From a bacterium (lineage in GTDB: Bacteria; Zhuqueibacterota; Zhuqueibacteria; Zhuqueibacterales; Zhuqueibacteraceae), in contig JAKLJX010000003.1 in the NCBI GenBank assembly GCA_023150945.1, forward strand, positions 100,603-164,602: a stretch of DNA of 64,000 nucleotides, written 5' to 3'. The notes under the pieces were generated by a model. That model was not told where the DNA came from, did not search any database, and saw nothing but the letters and a program-made list of their open reading frames with translations. Position numbers and translations under genes: made by a program. This document shows positions 9,385-17,355 of this stretch, piece by piece (positions within the stretch are counted from its first letter, which is position 1; every line of letters starts with the position of its first letter).

Positions 9385-10311
9385 ATGCGAACCCTACTCA
9401 CGCTGCAAACACTCGTTCCGGCGGGAAATCCCCGGCCGGTTGCATTCGGCACGATCGTGACGGGCCTGCTGCTCGCGCTGTTACTGGCAGCGCCCGCCGG
9501 CCGGAGCCAGTCTGTTTCACTCACCAAGCCGCAGATCGCGGTGTTGAACTTGGAAAGCCGGGGCGTTGACGAAAACGAGACCGCCACTCTGAGCGACCGA
9601 TTGCGCAATGAATTGGTGAAAACGGAGGCCTTTGTGGTCGTCGATCGTGAGTATATGGATCGGACGCTGGCGGAGCAGGGCTTTCAAATGACAGGCTGCA
9701 CCCTGCAGCAGTGCGCGGTCGAGGCGGGCCAGATTCTGAATGTGAGAAAGATCGTCATCGGCTCGATTGGCAAAGTGGGCGGCACCTACGCCATCAATAT
9801 TCACCTGATCGATGTTGCCTCGGGCCGGATGGAGCAGTCCTTCAAACAGGACCATCGCGGCAGAATCGACGGCTTGTTGCCGGTGCTGGAAAAACTGGCA
9901 GTCGAGATGGCCGAGAAGGCGGCAGGCTCCTCCCCAACGAGTGGCCAGGCACAGCGCAAGTATCGCCTCAAGATTTTTTCCCACCCCTCGGGCGCGGAGG
10001 TGATTATCAACGGCAAAGCCATGGGCAAAACGCCGTTGGCCGGCAATGTGCCGCACGCGCGCAAACTCAATCTCGTCATTCGGCGCGCGGGCTATACCGA
10101 GTGGCAGAAATCAATCACCATGGAAGATAATCTGCAAGTGAATGCCGAGCTGGCGCCGCTCAAGACAGGATCATCCAAGACTTGGTTGTGGGTGGCGGGC
10201 GGGGTGGGCGCCGCGGCGCTTGGCACGGCCGCGTATGTGTACCTTGCCGGCCGCGAATCAAACGGAGGGAACAACGAAAGCTTGCCGGCCTTTCCCTGGC
10301 CGCCGAAGTGA
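9385..10311 (+). CDS. CsgG/DUF2380-like exported protein with PEGA domain
   Basis: A 308-residue exported protein. The N-terminal hydrophobic segment (about residues 24-40) is followed by a domain of the CsgG/DUF2380 sort (PQIAVLNLESRGVDENE, then LSDRLRNELVKTEAFVVVDRE). That domain contains the CTLQQCAVEAGQIL segment common in these proteins, and VRKIVIGSIGKVGGTY. Residues about 195-262 form a PEGA domain (LKIFSHPSGAEVIINGKAMG...TPLAG). A single hydrophobic stretch near residues 270-290 could be a transmembrane anchor. The function is unknown; such proteins usually sit in the periplasm or outer membrane. It is divergent from the GH13 gene. Confidence 0.72.
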   Translation: MRTLLTLQTLVPAGNPRPVAFGTIVTGLLLALLLAAPAGRSQSVSLTKPQIAVLNLESRGVDENETATLSDRLRNELVKTEAFVVVDREYMDRTLAEQGFQMTGCTLQQCAVEAGQILNVRKIVIGSIGKVGGTYAINIHLIDVASGRMEQSFKQDHRGRIDGLLPVLEKLAVEMAEKAAGSSPTSGQAQRKYRLKIFSHPSGAEVIINGKAMGKTPLAGNVPHARKLNLVIRRAGYTEWQKSITMEDNLQVNAELAPLKTGSSKTWLWVAGGVGAAALGTAAYVYLAGRESNGGNNESLPAFPWPPK

Positions 10312-10568
10312 GGTAGCTGGAGTCCGAAATCGCGAATTCTTGAGAAAACGTTCCTGCAACGGCTTGGCCGTGGCATCAAAATCCACAAAGTTTCCGCGGC
10401 ACTTGAAATTTTGAAAACCTTGGCTTAACCGAGGCGGGGACATTTACGGACGGACACTTACTACGCGCTGAACAGAGCCCTGGTATCAAATGCGCCTTGT
10501 GTTGTATTAAGCGGCAGCTTCAGAATTCAACAGCAGCTCTGCGGCGGCTCAACACTATAAGGGAATTG

Positions 10569-10847
10569 ATGCGGATTACCAAAATGAGCACATTGGAAGT
10601 CCCCAAATTCAACACCTACGAAGAAGAAGCCGCTTTTTGGGATAACCTTGATACCGCGCCCTGCATGGAAGATGGCGGCGAGTGGTTTCGCTTTGAGACG
10701 CCGAACAAGCGGGCGTTGCGCGTGGCGATTTTGCCGGATCTTGCGGCGGAGTTGGCGCAACGCGCGCGGGCGCAAGGCGTTTCGCTTGAGACATTGGTCA
10801 ACACACTGCTGATCGATCGTGTGCGCGAGTCGACTCTTTCGAGTTGA
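10569..10847 (+). CDS. CopG/BrnA-type antitoxin-like protein, apparently orphan
   Basis: About 92 residues. The segment PKFNTYEEEAAFWDNLDT is the hallmark of the CopG_antitoxin (BrnA-like) family, and the C-terminus (ILPDLAAELAQRARAQGVSLETLVNTLL) looks like a ribbon-helix-helix DNA-binding domain. The ATG at 10569 is preceded by AAGGGA at good spacing; an ATG five codons later is possible. Such proteins normally neutralise a BrnT or RelE-like toxin and repress their own operon. I see no toxin gene immediately upstream or downstream, so it looks like a solitary antitoxin or a remnant. Confidence 0.6.
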   Translation: MRITKMSTLEVPKFNTYEEEAAFWDNLDTAPCMEDGGEWFRFETPNKRALRVAILPDLAAELAQRARAQGVSLETLVNTLLIDRVRESTLSS

Positions 10848-10924
10848 ATATGAGACTCAAAAAATCAAGGCGAATCCAACAGCAAGCTGTTTTGTCTATT
10901 CATCTGTTTGCCATGAGGTGAAGC

Positions 10925-11179
10925 ATGTTGTCGGTAAAGCTGCCCAAAGCCGTCGAAAAACAATTGCGGGAAGTCGTGCAAGACAGCTATCAGGGTGATC
11001 TGAGCCTCGCGATACTGGCCTTCCTGCGATGGCACGAGAAGTATGGCTGGAAAGAACAATTGCATGACGACATTCGCTCGGTGCGCGCAGAAGTTCGCCG
11101 CCGAGGCGGCATCAAGGCAAAAACCATCGATGCTGCGATCAAAAAGCATCGTAAGCATACCAGCCAAACGCACATATGA
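10925..11179 (+). CDS. Antitoxin-like small protein paired with a PIN toxin
   Basis: An 84-residue protein (MLSVKLPKAVEKQLREVV...). The N-terminus looks like a ribbon-helix-helix strand-helix; the C-terminus is basic (EVRRRGGIKAKTIDAAIKKHRK). Its stop codon overlaps the start of the PIN gene as ATGA (11176-11179), the classic arrangement of VapBC-type operons. I infer that it is the antitoxin. A purine-rich ATGAGGTGAAGC precedes the ATG and gives a Shine-Dalgarno. The exact family was not recognised. Confidence 0.6.
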   Translation: MLSVKLPKAVEKQLREVVQDSYQGDLSLAILAFLRWHEKYGWKEQLHDDIRSVRAEVRRRGGIKAKTIDAAIKKHRKHTSQTHI

Positions 11180-11613
11180 GATCCCTGCGCGTCGTTATCG
11201 ATACCAACCACATCATTTCGGCCATTCTGAGTTCGCGGGGCGCTTCTGCATAATTGATAGATTGGATGACGCGCGAAGATGATTATTTTCAGTTGTTGCT
11301 ATCCCAGCCGATTTGGAGTGAATATCGCGCTGTCGCCGATTGGCTGATCCCCGCGTCAAAACAACCGGAGAAGGATCGCATTTTGGAGATTTTGCGCCTT
11401 CAAGCCGCCTGGATTCAACCAGCCAGCCGGCTGCAAGCCTGCTCAGACATTTCAGACAATCGTTTTCTGGAATGTGCTGTTGACGGCAAAGCGGATTACC
11501 TTGTAGCAAAGAATATTCGTCATTTTCCTCCGCAGGAATATGCCGGTGTGAAAATTGTTCGAATCCGTAAATTCCTGGAGGTTCTCGAAAGAATGGAGAA
11601 GGAAATTTCATAA
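11176..11613 (+). pseudogene. PIN-domain toxin interrupted by an in-frame stop
   Basis: Translation from ATG 11176 gives LRVVIDTNHIISAILSSRG, the first catalytic-Asp motif of a PIN ribonuclease (Asp9), then hits TAA at 11251-11253. The same frame continues without a shift for 120 codons. That part contains the second acidic site (QPIWSEY) and the C-terminal SDNRFLECAVDGKADYLVAKN, so a full PIN domain of about 145 residues is present apart from one nonsense codon. A TTG restart at 11254 would lack Asp9. The likely reading is an inactivated VapC-like toxin; a sequencing error or readthrough is possible. It is translationally coupled (ATGA) to the antitoxin-like gene. Confidence 0.75.
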
Positions 11614-12013
11614 CTTTGAGCCATTACGTACACCGGCCTTTCTCGCCTTGCAATAGCGCTATCTCACCATTAACCAACTAACCGTCATCATATCCTCCCG
11701 CGAGCTTCACCATTTCTCCAACCGGCAGACTCCGCTTCATCAAAAGAACCCACACAAACGCCCGGCTTTGCCAGGTTTCTCACACGCATTCGCCCACTTT
11801 TGCGGATATACTGTACCACAGTTCAGGGTGAATTGGGATCGCGTGGAATCGCCGTTTGTCCGCCAAAGCCGTGATAAATTTGCTGTTGTTTCAATGACTG
11901 CTTTGGGAAATGGCTTGCCTTTTGATGCTCCGATTGCTACTTTGCTTCCGGCATGACAAGCAAGGATGGACTGCGCCAAAACAAAATGACAGCCTCACGA
12001 AGCAAAACGGAGG
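11614..12013. other. Intergenic region between two TA loci holding repeat copy A
   Basis: 400 nt with no supportable gene. Its second half holds the non-coding repeat copy listed at 11754-11871. The rest shows no clear promoter or hairpin to me. Confidence 0.5.
11754..11871. repeat. TA-island dispersed repeat, copy A
   Basis: A 118-nt non-coding block that matches 13361-13477 with seven mismatches and one single-base gap (about 93 percent identity by my manual alignment). It begins ACAAACGCCCGGCTTTGCCA and ends near CCGCCAAAGCCG. A more diverged copy is at 12775-12923. The three copies alternate with toxin-antitoxin loci. Confidence 0.8.
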
Positions 12014-12244
12014 ATGCCGATGCTAACGACAGTTGAAGCGGTGATTGACAAGAACGGCAAAGTGTATTTGCTGGAGAATATTACGATAGCCAAGCCGCGG
12101 CGCGCTCTGGTCACGATTTTGGATGAAGAAGCGCTCGACGAAAGCGTAAACATGACTGCCTTGTTGAGCGAGCAAGCCTTAGCCGTTGATTGGAATCGAC
12201 CGGAGGAGGACGAGGCATGGGCGCACTTACAGCAGGGACAGTAG
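12014..12244 (+). CDS. MazE-like antitoxin
   Basis: A 76-residue protein of the small antitoxin type found in front of PemK/MazF toxins. A short beta-rich N-terminus (VEAVIDKNGKVYLLENI) is followed by KPRRALVTILDE, and an acidic tail (LLSEQALAVDWNRPEEDEAW) presumably threads into the toxin. The toxin gene starts inside its 3' end, overlapping by 28 nt. A start at the second Met two codons later is equally plausible. The AAAACGGAGGATGCCG context supplies GGAGG. The role is inferred from the family pattern and the neighbour. Confidence 0.75.
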   Translation: MPMLTTVEAVIDKNGKVYLLENITIAKPRRALVTILDEEALDESVNMTALLSEQALAVDWNRPEEDEAWAHLQQGQ

Positions 12245-12576
12245 TTTTGGTTCCCTTCCCTTTCTCGGACTTGTCGAAATCAAAACTGCGGCCGGCGGTC
12301 GTATTGGCGGGAGCAGGACATGATGATTGGATTTTATGCCAGATCACCAGCAATCCTTATTCTGATCCCAAGGCTGTCATGATTACTGACGACAGCTTTG
12401 TTCAGGGTTCCCTGCACAAGATAAGCTATGCCCGTCCTGGAAAACTCTTCACGGCTAATCTCCAACTTATCAAGAGCGAAGCTGGCTTCTTGAAAAGAGA
12501 AACGCTGGAGAGGGTTATCGATGAAGTTGTTGGAATCCTCAGAAATGAACCTGCCAAGCATAAGAGCGTCCCTTAA
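12217..12576 (+). CDS. MazF/PemK-type toxin (mRNA endoribonuclease)
   Basis: A 119-residue PemK/MazF-fold protein: GTVVLVPFPFSDLSKSKLRP at the N-terminus holds the family's conserved PFPFSD and the KxRP substrate-loop motif, followed by AVVLAG and the CQITSNP strand. MazF toxins cut mRNA at short motifs and are held inactive by the antitoxin encoded just upstream. The ATG at 12217 is preceded by GGAGGAGGA (12202-12210). The 28-nt overlap with the antitoxin gene supports translational coupling. It appears intact, with the expected length. Confidence 0.88.
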   Translation: MGALTAGTVVLVPFPFSDLSKSKLRPAVVLAGAGHDDWILCQITSNPYSDPKAVMITDDSFVQGSLHKISYARPGKLFTANLQLIKSEAGFLKRETLERVIDEVVGILRNEPAKHKSVP

Positions 12577-12774
12577 GTACTCATCTCTGCCGTAACCCGT
12601 ACGTTTCCCCACCACATACACATTCTGTCTGATCAAGGACAACCGCATCCCCGCGCACCGCTCCCATCGTTCCCCTTGCCGAACTGGTCCATCCTCGATC
12701 AGGAATGCATAGACAGGCTTTGATCTTGAGACGCGGCTCTCGAACAGATATGATATGTGCAAGAGGCAACTTAC

Positions 12775-12923
12775 CGCATTCTCACTTTTTTGCGCGGATA
12801 TTTTTCGGCAGTTCAAGGTGAGCTGGGATCGCGTGGAATCGCTTTCTGTCCGCTAAAACTGGACCCTTCCGGGGCTTCGACTCTTCAAACTCTGTGAGGG
12901 CGCCGTGTTTGTCGCGGCAAATT
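12775..12923. repeat. TA-island dispersed repeat, copy B (diverged)
   Basis: Aligns with copy C over its right two thirds: shared blocks are CGCATTC, the TGGGATCGC-TGGAATCG stretch, the CTTCCGGGG-CTCGACTC stretch, AAACTC, GAGGG-GCCGTGTTT and GCAAATT. It has many more substitutions than A versus C. It sits between the MazEF-like pair and the next antitoxin-like gene. The intergenic space 12577-12978 otherwise shows nothing I can name. Confidence 0.65.
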
Positions 12924-12978
12924 CAAAAACCCAACTAGCTGGATGATTGTTCTTGTGACTCAAGGCGGGAGAGCTGCG

Positions 12979-13233
12979 TCACGCGGAAAGGTGTTTCTGC
13001 CTTGCCACGTATTCATCGACGAGGCGGCGAATCATCTTTTGATACTGCGTATGATGCCTCTCGGCTTTCTCTTTGAAGAAATCGAGGCTGCTCTTGCTGA
13101 GCGCAATCGTTATCTTGACGGTTTCTTCCTTGAAGGCGAGTTGTTCCGGTGAGGGGAGGGAGTCCGCAATAACCTCGGCCTGGTTCATCGGCTCGTCGGT
13201 ATACTTGATTCCTTTTCGCGTTTTGCTCTTCAT
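12979..13233 (-). CDS. Ribbon-helix-helix antitoxin-like protein, apparently orphan
   Basis: About 84 residues. The C-terminal half (VKITIALSKSSLDFFKEKAE...YQKMIRRLVDEYVARQ) has the strand-helix-helix pattern of CopG/BrnA-type DNA-binding antitoxins. The N-terminus is basic and disordered (MKSKTRKGIKYTDEPMN). The inner ATG at 13233 is favoured because GAGGTGGG precedes it; an upstream start would add nine residues. A BrnT-like toxin would be expected just upstream on the same strand, but none is visible. It is therefore a solitary antitoxin, a remnant, or paired with something unrecognised. Confidence 0.6.
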   Translation of the reverse strand: MKSKTRKGIKYTDEPMNQAEVIADSLPSPEQLAFKEETVKITIALSKSSLDFFKEKAERHHTQYQKMIRRLVDEYVARQKHLSA

Positions 13234-13360
13234 CGATTTTCCCACCTCTGTTTCAGGCATTTCAAAATCCCGCTCAAAGCCAGATTTCTTGATCTTGTGA
13301 CGAAGCTAAAGCGCTAGCTGAGAAGATGCAGTATCTTTGTGAGGCCAGGCTGGCTGCTGG

Positions 13361-13545
13361 ACAAACGCCCGGCTTTGCCAGGTTTCTCACACGCATTCGC
13401 CCACTTCTGCGGGTATACTGTACCTCAGTTCAGGGTGAATGGGATCGCATGGAATCGCCCTTTGGCCGCCAAAACCGCGCTCTTCCGGGGACTCGACTCA
13501 TCAAACTCCGCGAGGGGTGCCGTGTTTATTGCTGCAAATTTTTCT
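13361..13545. repeat. TA-island dispersed repeat, copy C (longest)
   Basis: The most complete copy. 13361-13477 matches copy A at about 93 percent; the extension to about 13545 (CTTCCGGGGACTCGACTCATC, GAGGGGTGCCGTGTTT) is shared with copy B only. It lies in the gap 13234-13679, between the antitoxin-like gene and the Mrr-N-like gene. No ORF or terminal inverted repeat was found, so it is not an obvious insertion sequence. Confidence 0.8.
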
Positions 13546-13679
13546 TGTGAAACATCACAGCCGCCTGGGCGGTGGAATTGTGCATAGCTTTAGGTGGCAG
13601 GTGAGGTAAGCCTTTGGTGATTTCAGAAAGTGCCAGTTGATCAGGTTATTAATCAAGCCAATTTTGGCAAGGGTGTGGC

Positions 13680-14642
13680 ATGATCTACGTGAAGTTCACA
13701 GAATTGCCATTTAATAGCAAGGCTGCAGAAAGACTGAAGCAGATTTACGCTGTGCTTTATTTCATGCGACAAGGACATTCTCATACTGAGGCAATACACA
13801 AGGCAAAGGCCAGCTTCCCCAATGTGGCTGACTATCAAACAATCACAGACAAATGCGCCCGGCAGTTCGCCGGTGATATAGGCACTTTCGTGGAATGGTA
13901 CAAGGCGGGTGTTATGTTGTCCAAGCTAATTGAACTAAACCGACTTGATGAATATGACAAACAAATATTTGCCGAACTGCTGAACGGAACAAATCAAACC
14001 ATTGCGAAGGGTGTCAATCAACCAACCTCACCAGCATCGTCTCAATTGACAGACTTTGCCACGGAGGTTGATACGGCCTTTGAGATCGTTCTTGAGGAAA
14101 TCGAAAATGCCATTGAAGGGCTGAATCGAACTGGTGCAAAGGCTTTCGAGTCCAGTGACTATGATCTAGTCCAGCGTCTTAGACAAACAGGATCGCAGAT
14201 GACTAGCTTTAGAGACAAAGTCTATACCCTTCAGAAGGAATGGAACAACATTTTTGTCGTGGAGAAAGCACATATTCCCCGAAAGATCAACAAGCCAAGA
14301 CGCCGGACGAAACTAAGTCAAGGGCTGCGTACTCGCGAAGCTGCATTTCGCATTCCTATTCTTCAGGCATTAGTCAAAGCAAACGGTTCGGCGACTTCGA
14401 CTCAGGTTTTGAACGAGATCATAAAGCCCATGAAGGCCGTGCTGAATGAATACGATTTGTCCAAGCTTCCATCTTCTGGAGTAGCAAGATGGGAGAACAC
14501 GGCACATTGGGCGCGTTATGAAATGGTCAGAGAAGGATTGCTGGCGCCAGACTCTCAGCGAGGGATCTGGGAAGTCACGGACAAAGGCAGATCGTGGTTG
14601 GCATCCTTTAATGATGGCGCTCAACCATCGATCCCAAGATAG
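13680..14642 (+). CDS. Protein with C-terminal Mrr-N-like winged-helix domain (candidate defence gene)
   Basis: 320 residues. The C-terminal third (about 225-315) resembles the Mrr N-terminal winged helix (Mrr_N): AFRIPILQALVKANGSATS, then GVARWENTAHWARYEMVREG and GIWEVTDKGRSWL. The N-terminal part (about 1-95) has a helical segment with ADYQTITDKCARQFAGD, possibly another DNA-binding or coiled domain, and the middle is helical. No nuclease motif is seen here, so it may sense or bind DNA for a partner. The gene is clearly AT-richer than the flanking housekeeping DNA, suggesting transfer. The HEPN gene follows 92 nt downstream on the same strand. Function is unknown. Confidence 0.65.
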   Translation: MIYVKFTELPFNSKAAERLKQIYAVLYFMRQGHSHTEAIHKAKASFPNVADYQTITDKCARQFAGDIGTFVEWYKAGVMLSKLIELNRLDEYDKQIFAELLNGTNQTIAKGVNQPTSPASSQLTDFATEVDTAFEIVLEEIENAIEGLNRTGAKAFESSDYDLVQRLRQTGSQMTSFRDKVYTLQKEWNNIFVVEKAHIPRKINKPRRRTKLSQGLRTREAAFRIPILQALVKANGSATSTQVLNEIIKPMKAVLNEYDLSKLPSSGVARWENTAHWARYEMVREGLLAPDSQRGIWEVTDKGRSWLASFNDGAQPSIPR

Positions 14643-14734
14643 CAGTACTAATGCAAGCACGGTTTCTTCGATTGAACAAATCAGTTTTGATATGCGAAAG
14701 ACGATACCTTTGTACCATAGCGGGGTACTAATCC

Positions 14735-16252
14735 ATGGAAATTTTGGCGCTCAAACTTAGATCCTATCTGGAGATTTGTAGAACAATCTTCGATAAATAT
14801 CGGATCAGCAATTCTACCAATAAACCACTCTCAGAAGAATGGAGGCTTTCCGAAAACAACCGGTCAAATTTTAGAAATGCTGTCGTCGCGGCAGAAGCTA
14901 CTGATGCGTTTGCAGCCTTTGCACAAGACCTTGATTCGCACTGTCTCTCAGATGATTTGAATAGACTTTCCAACGAAGAGAATGAACGCAGGGTCAAACG
15001 ACAAACATCAGGCTCACAAAGAAACAGAGTCGATATAGACATCAGCCAATGGCGTAATTCTGAAGTTCGTAAAGCGGCCCATCATTTCTTTGTGAATACG
15101 GGCGCATATTTGTCAATTTGGAGCGGAGAAGAATTCGACGAATCAAGATTACTCCAAAGCATCGAATCGAGTAAGATTGATTCAGAATATCTTCGGCTGT
15201 TTGTGTTTGATGGTTTTGTGTTCTACGATGATGAGAAATTGCTTAAGAATATCAGCTTGCCAGTAGGAGACCTCAGAATTTATGACGAGAAAGAGCTGGC
15301 TGATCTGTTCAGATTGCCCAAAATTTCCTGGCATGACCACAAAGATACACTCTTACTGCAAAAAATAAACTCATGGCACGTTCTAACTGTACGAAAGCAT
15401 GAAGAGTATCGAGGAAATGTGAGTTGGTGGCACAACCTATTTGATGACACGTTTTCGAATAGCGAAAGCGACATTGGATTCATTGCACCAATTTTTTTAT
15501 GTGTTGGCGAGATTGCAAATCTTGCTGAAGAGATTCGAGTTAGAACAAATGTGTTTGATGCTACGCCTGTTGACAGAAATCCAAGAAATGGTTATCTGAC
15601 TTGGGACGATTTCGATTCTGAAGGGAATGAGCGTCCAAGACGGGTCATTAAAAGTATTGGCAACGAAGGTATTGTCCTCCGAAAATTTTTTAGCGTATGG
15701 GAGGCTGTGAATCGTTTGTCAAGTAAAGGATTTCTACTTTATCCTAGCCAAAGTTATGTTCGGTCACTGATGAATTGGCATACATCGAATAATTTCATGG
15801 ATATTTTTGTCAGCTTAATAACTACGATGGAGTCGTTGCTCACTCATGGAGATAGTGCAGACTTAAGCTATAAATTAGCTATACGCGCTGCTGCTCTCTT
15901 ATCCCATGATGCCACGAAAAGGATGGATATGTTTCAGAAATTAAAGGAATGGTATAGGATTCGATCAAAAATCGTCCATGAAGGTCATAGCAAAGGAAAA
16001 GACCCGTATGAAATAATTAAGCCAGATTTGCTGCGTATTTCACGACAATTATTTTTGAGATACATTACACTGCTTCACTTGGCAGGTGAGAATGACTTGC
16101 AAAACTCTTTATTGCCGAACGCTGAATTTTTAAAAAATTGCAAGAAGAGACCTGAAGCGGTATCCAAAATTCTTGACGCAGCTGTTATTGATCCTCGCTT
16201 AACAATTAAGATAGAGGAAGCCCTTGAACAATGGGGCATGGACGATTGCTAA
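14735..16252 (+). CDS. ApeA-like HEPN-domain protein (candidate RNase effector)
   Basis: 505 residues. The C-terminal region (about 355-450) matches the ApeA-like HEPN pattern: a helix FVSLITTMESLLTHGDSAD, then LSYKLAIRAAALL and YRIRSKIVHEGHSKG, in which R-S-K-I-V-H is the RxxxxH signature of HEPN ribonucleases. The first 350 residues are unrecognised and have mixed helices and strands, possibly a sensor. ApeA-type HEPN proteins act in anti-phage abortive infection; a role here is inference. A five-bp inverted repeat (GTACC/GGTAC, 14713-14729) precedes the ATG. Base composition is strikingly low in GC (row 15781-15840 is 20 of 60). The stop is followed within four bases by the truncated sorting-domain ORF. 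Confidence 0.68.
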   Translation: MEILALKLRSYLEICRTIFDKYRISNSTNKPLSEEWRLSENNRSNFRNAVVAAEATDAFAAFAQDLDSHCLSDDLNRLSNEENERRVKRQTSGSQRNRVDIDISQWRNSEVRKAAHHFFVNTGAYLSIWSGEEFDESRLLQSIESSKIDSEYLRLFVFDGFVFYDDEKLLKNISLPVGDLRIYDEKELADLFRLPKISWHDHKDTLLLQKINSWHVLTVRKHEEYRGNVSWWHNLFDDTFSNSESDIGFIAPIFLCVGEIANLAEEIRVRTNVFDATPVDRNPRNGYLTWDDFDSEGNERPRRVIKSIGNEGIVLRKFFSVWEAVNRLSSKGFLLYPSQSYVRSLMNWHTSNNFMDIFVSLITTMESLLTHGDSADLSYKLAIRAAALLSHDATKRMDMFQKLKEWYRIRSKIVHEGHSKGKDPYEIIKPDLLRISRQLFLRYITLLHLAGENDLQNSLLPNAEFLKNCKKRPEAVSKILDAAVIDPRLTIKIEEALEQWGMDDC

Positions 16253-16255
16253 TAA

Positions 16256-17179
16256 ATGAGAACTCAAGTCTCTCCAGCAAGGCCCTTCGAGTTGTGGAGT
16301 TTCAACGGCGACTGGCAGCTCAATCGTGCGGGGCTGGAGCCGTGGCAGGGCTATGCCATTCGCCTGAATCGCGCGGCGACACTGTTCCTCAGTCCGGGCG
16401 TGGCGGGTTTGAGCGAGGGCGTTGCCGTGCATGCGGTGGCAAACAACGAGGGCGAGAACTGGCTGCTGCAAATCATCGCCAGCAATGGCCGCAGCGAGAG
16501 CCGCTTCAACTTCGCGGGCCAGCATGCGGATGCCGCAGGCGAGGTTGATGCTTGGGATTTACACCAGCCGCCGCGGCTGGCAGATGAGATGCAAGTTCAG
16601 TTTCGGCGGAGTGAAATTGCGGGCGGGTTGAAAGCGGATGTGCGCCAGCCTTCGGACGAGGGGCACACGTGGGAATTTGCCTGCATCGTCAATCCTGAAG
16701 ATGAATTGCTGCGGCTGACATTCGAGGGCGTGAAGCAAATTCCTGCTGGATTTGAAGTATTTCTGGTTGACGAGGAAACCGCAACTGCTTTTGATCTGCG
16801 CAGCAATAATCAATTGGAATTCGCCATTAAAAACCTGACTGAAAAGAAATTCAAATTGCTGGCGGGCAATAAATCATACGTGACCGCGCAAGCGCGCGAG
16901 GTGGAGCTTTATCCGCAAAACTACGTTCTCTTGCAGAACTTCCCGAATCCGTTCAATCAGGCAACGCAAATCATCTATTCGCTGCCGGAGGCGGGAATGG
17001 TGGATTTGAGCGTGTACAACGTTCACGGCCAGCTCGTGGCGAGACTCGTCAATGAACTACAAAGCGCAGGCTCGCACACGGCGGTGTGGCAGGCGCGCGG
17101 CGCAGGCTCGGGCGTGTATTGGATTCGGTTGCAGGCGGGGAAGGTGAGGGTGTTGAAGAAGTGTTTGTTGATCAAATGA
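16256..17179 (+). pseudogene. 5'-truncated exported protein with C-terminal PNPFN-type sorting domain
   Basis: The readable frame (307 codons) starts at an ATG only four bases after the HEPN stop, has no signal peptide, and opens in mid-domain (FELWSFNGDWQL...GYAIRL). The C-terminus is a classic secretion/sorting domain: LLQNFPNPFNQATQIIYSLP, then VDLSVYNVHGQLV, GSHTAVWQARG, SGVYWIRLQAG. In FCB-group bacteria such domains end long exported proteins. The missing N-terminus and abrupt composition change suggest that the HEPN module replaced the 5' part of this gene. GC-rich codon use matches the native genome. It could still be translated, but probably not exported. Confidence 0.7.
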
Positions 17180-17278
17180 AGACGATGATCGCCATTTCGG
17201 CACACCGTTACCAATAAGAAAGTCTTTGTCTGTGTCTGTTGATCGTTGTGGCTTTAGCGCGGGCTCGGTCGAAAGAAA

Positions 17279-17335
17279 GAATCTTGTGAAAATGCCGTTC
17301 GGGCAATAGATTTCACAAGATTCCTTCGGAATGAC
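17279..17335. repeat. Dispersed hairpin repeat (TTCACAAGAT family), copy 1
   Basis: A perfect 12-bp inverted repeat, GAATCTTGTGAA (17279-17290) and TTCACAAGATTC (17312-17323), with a 21-nt loop, followed by CTTCGGAATGAC. It lies between convergent genes and may also aid termination. Related copies: 20052-20075 (right half only) and 21711-21768. Confidence 0.7.
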
Positions 17336-17355
17336 ATATTCGATGGAGCATTGAC

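Noticed and set aside
11557-11566. tRNA T-loop motif GTTCGAATCC
   Set aside because: It lies inside the PIN coding frame with no acceptor or anticodon stems around it.
11754-13545. Integron attC sites for the three TA-linked repeats
   Set aside because: No paired R'/R'' core sites (GTTRRRY/RYYYAAC) at the ends and no integrase in the window; kept only as an analogy.
13361-13545. Insertion sequence
   Set aside because: No terminal inverted repeats, target duplication or transposase fragment could be found in any of the three copies.
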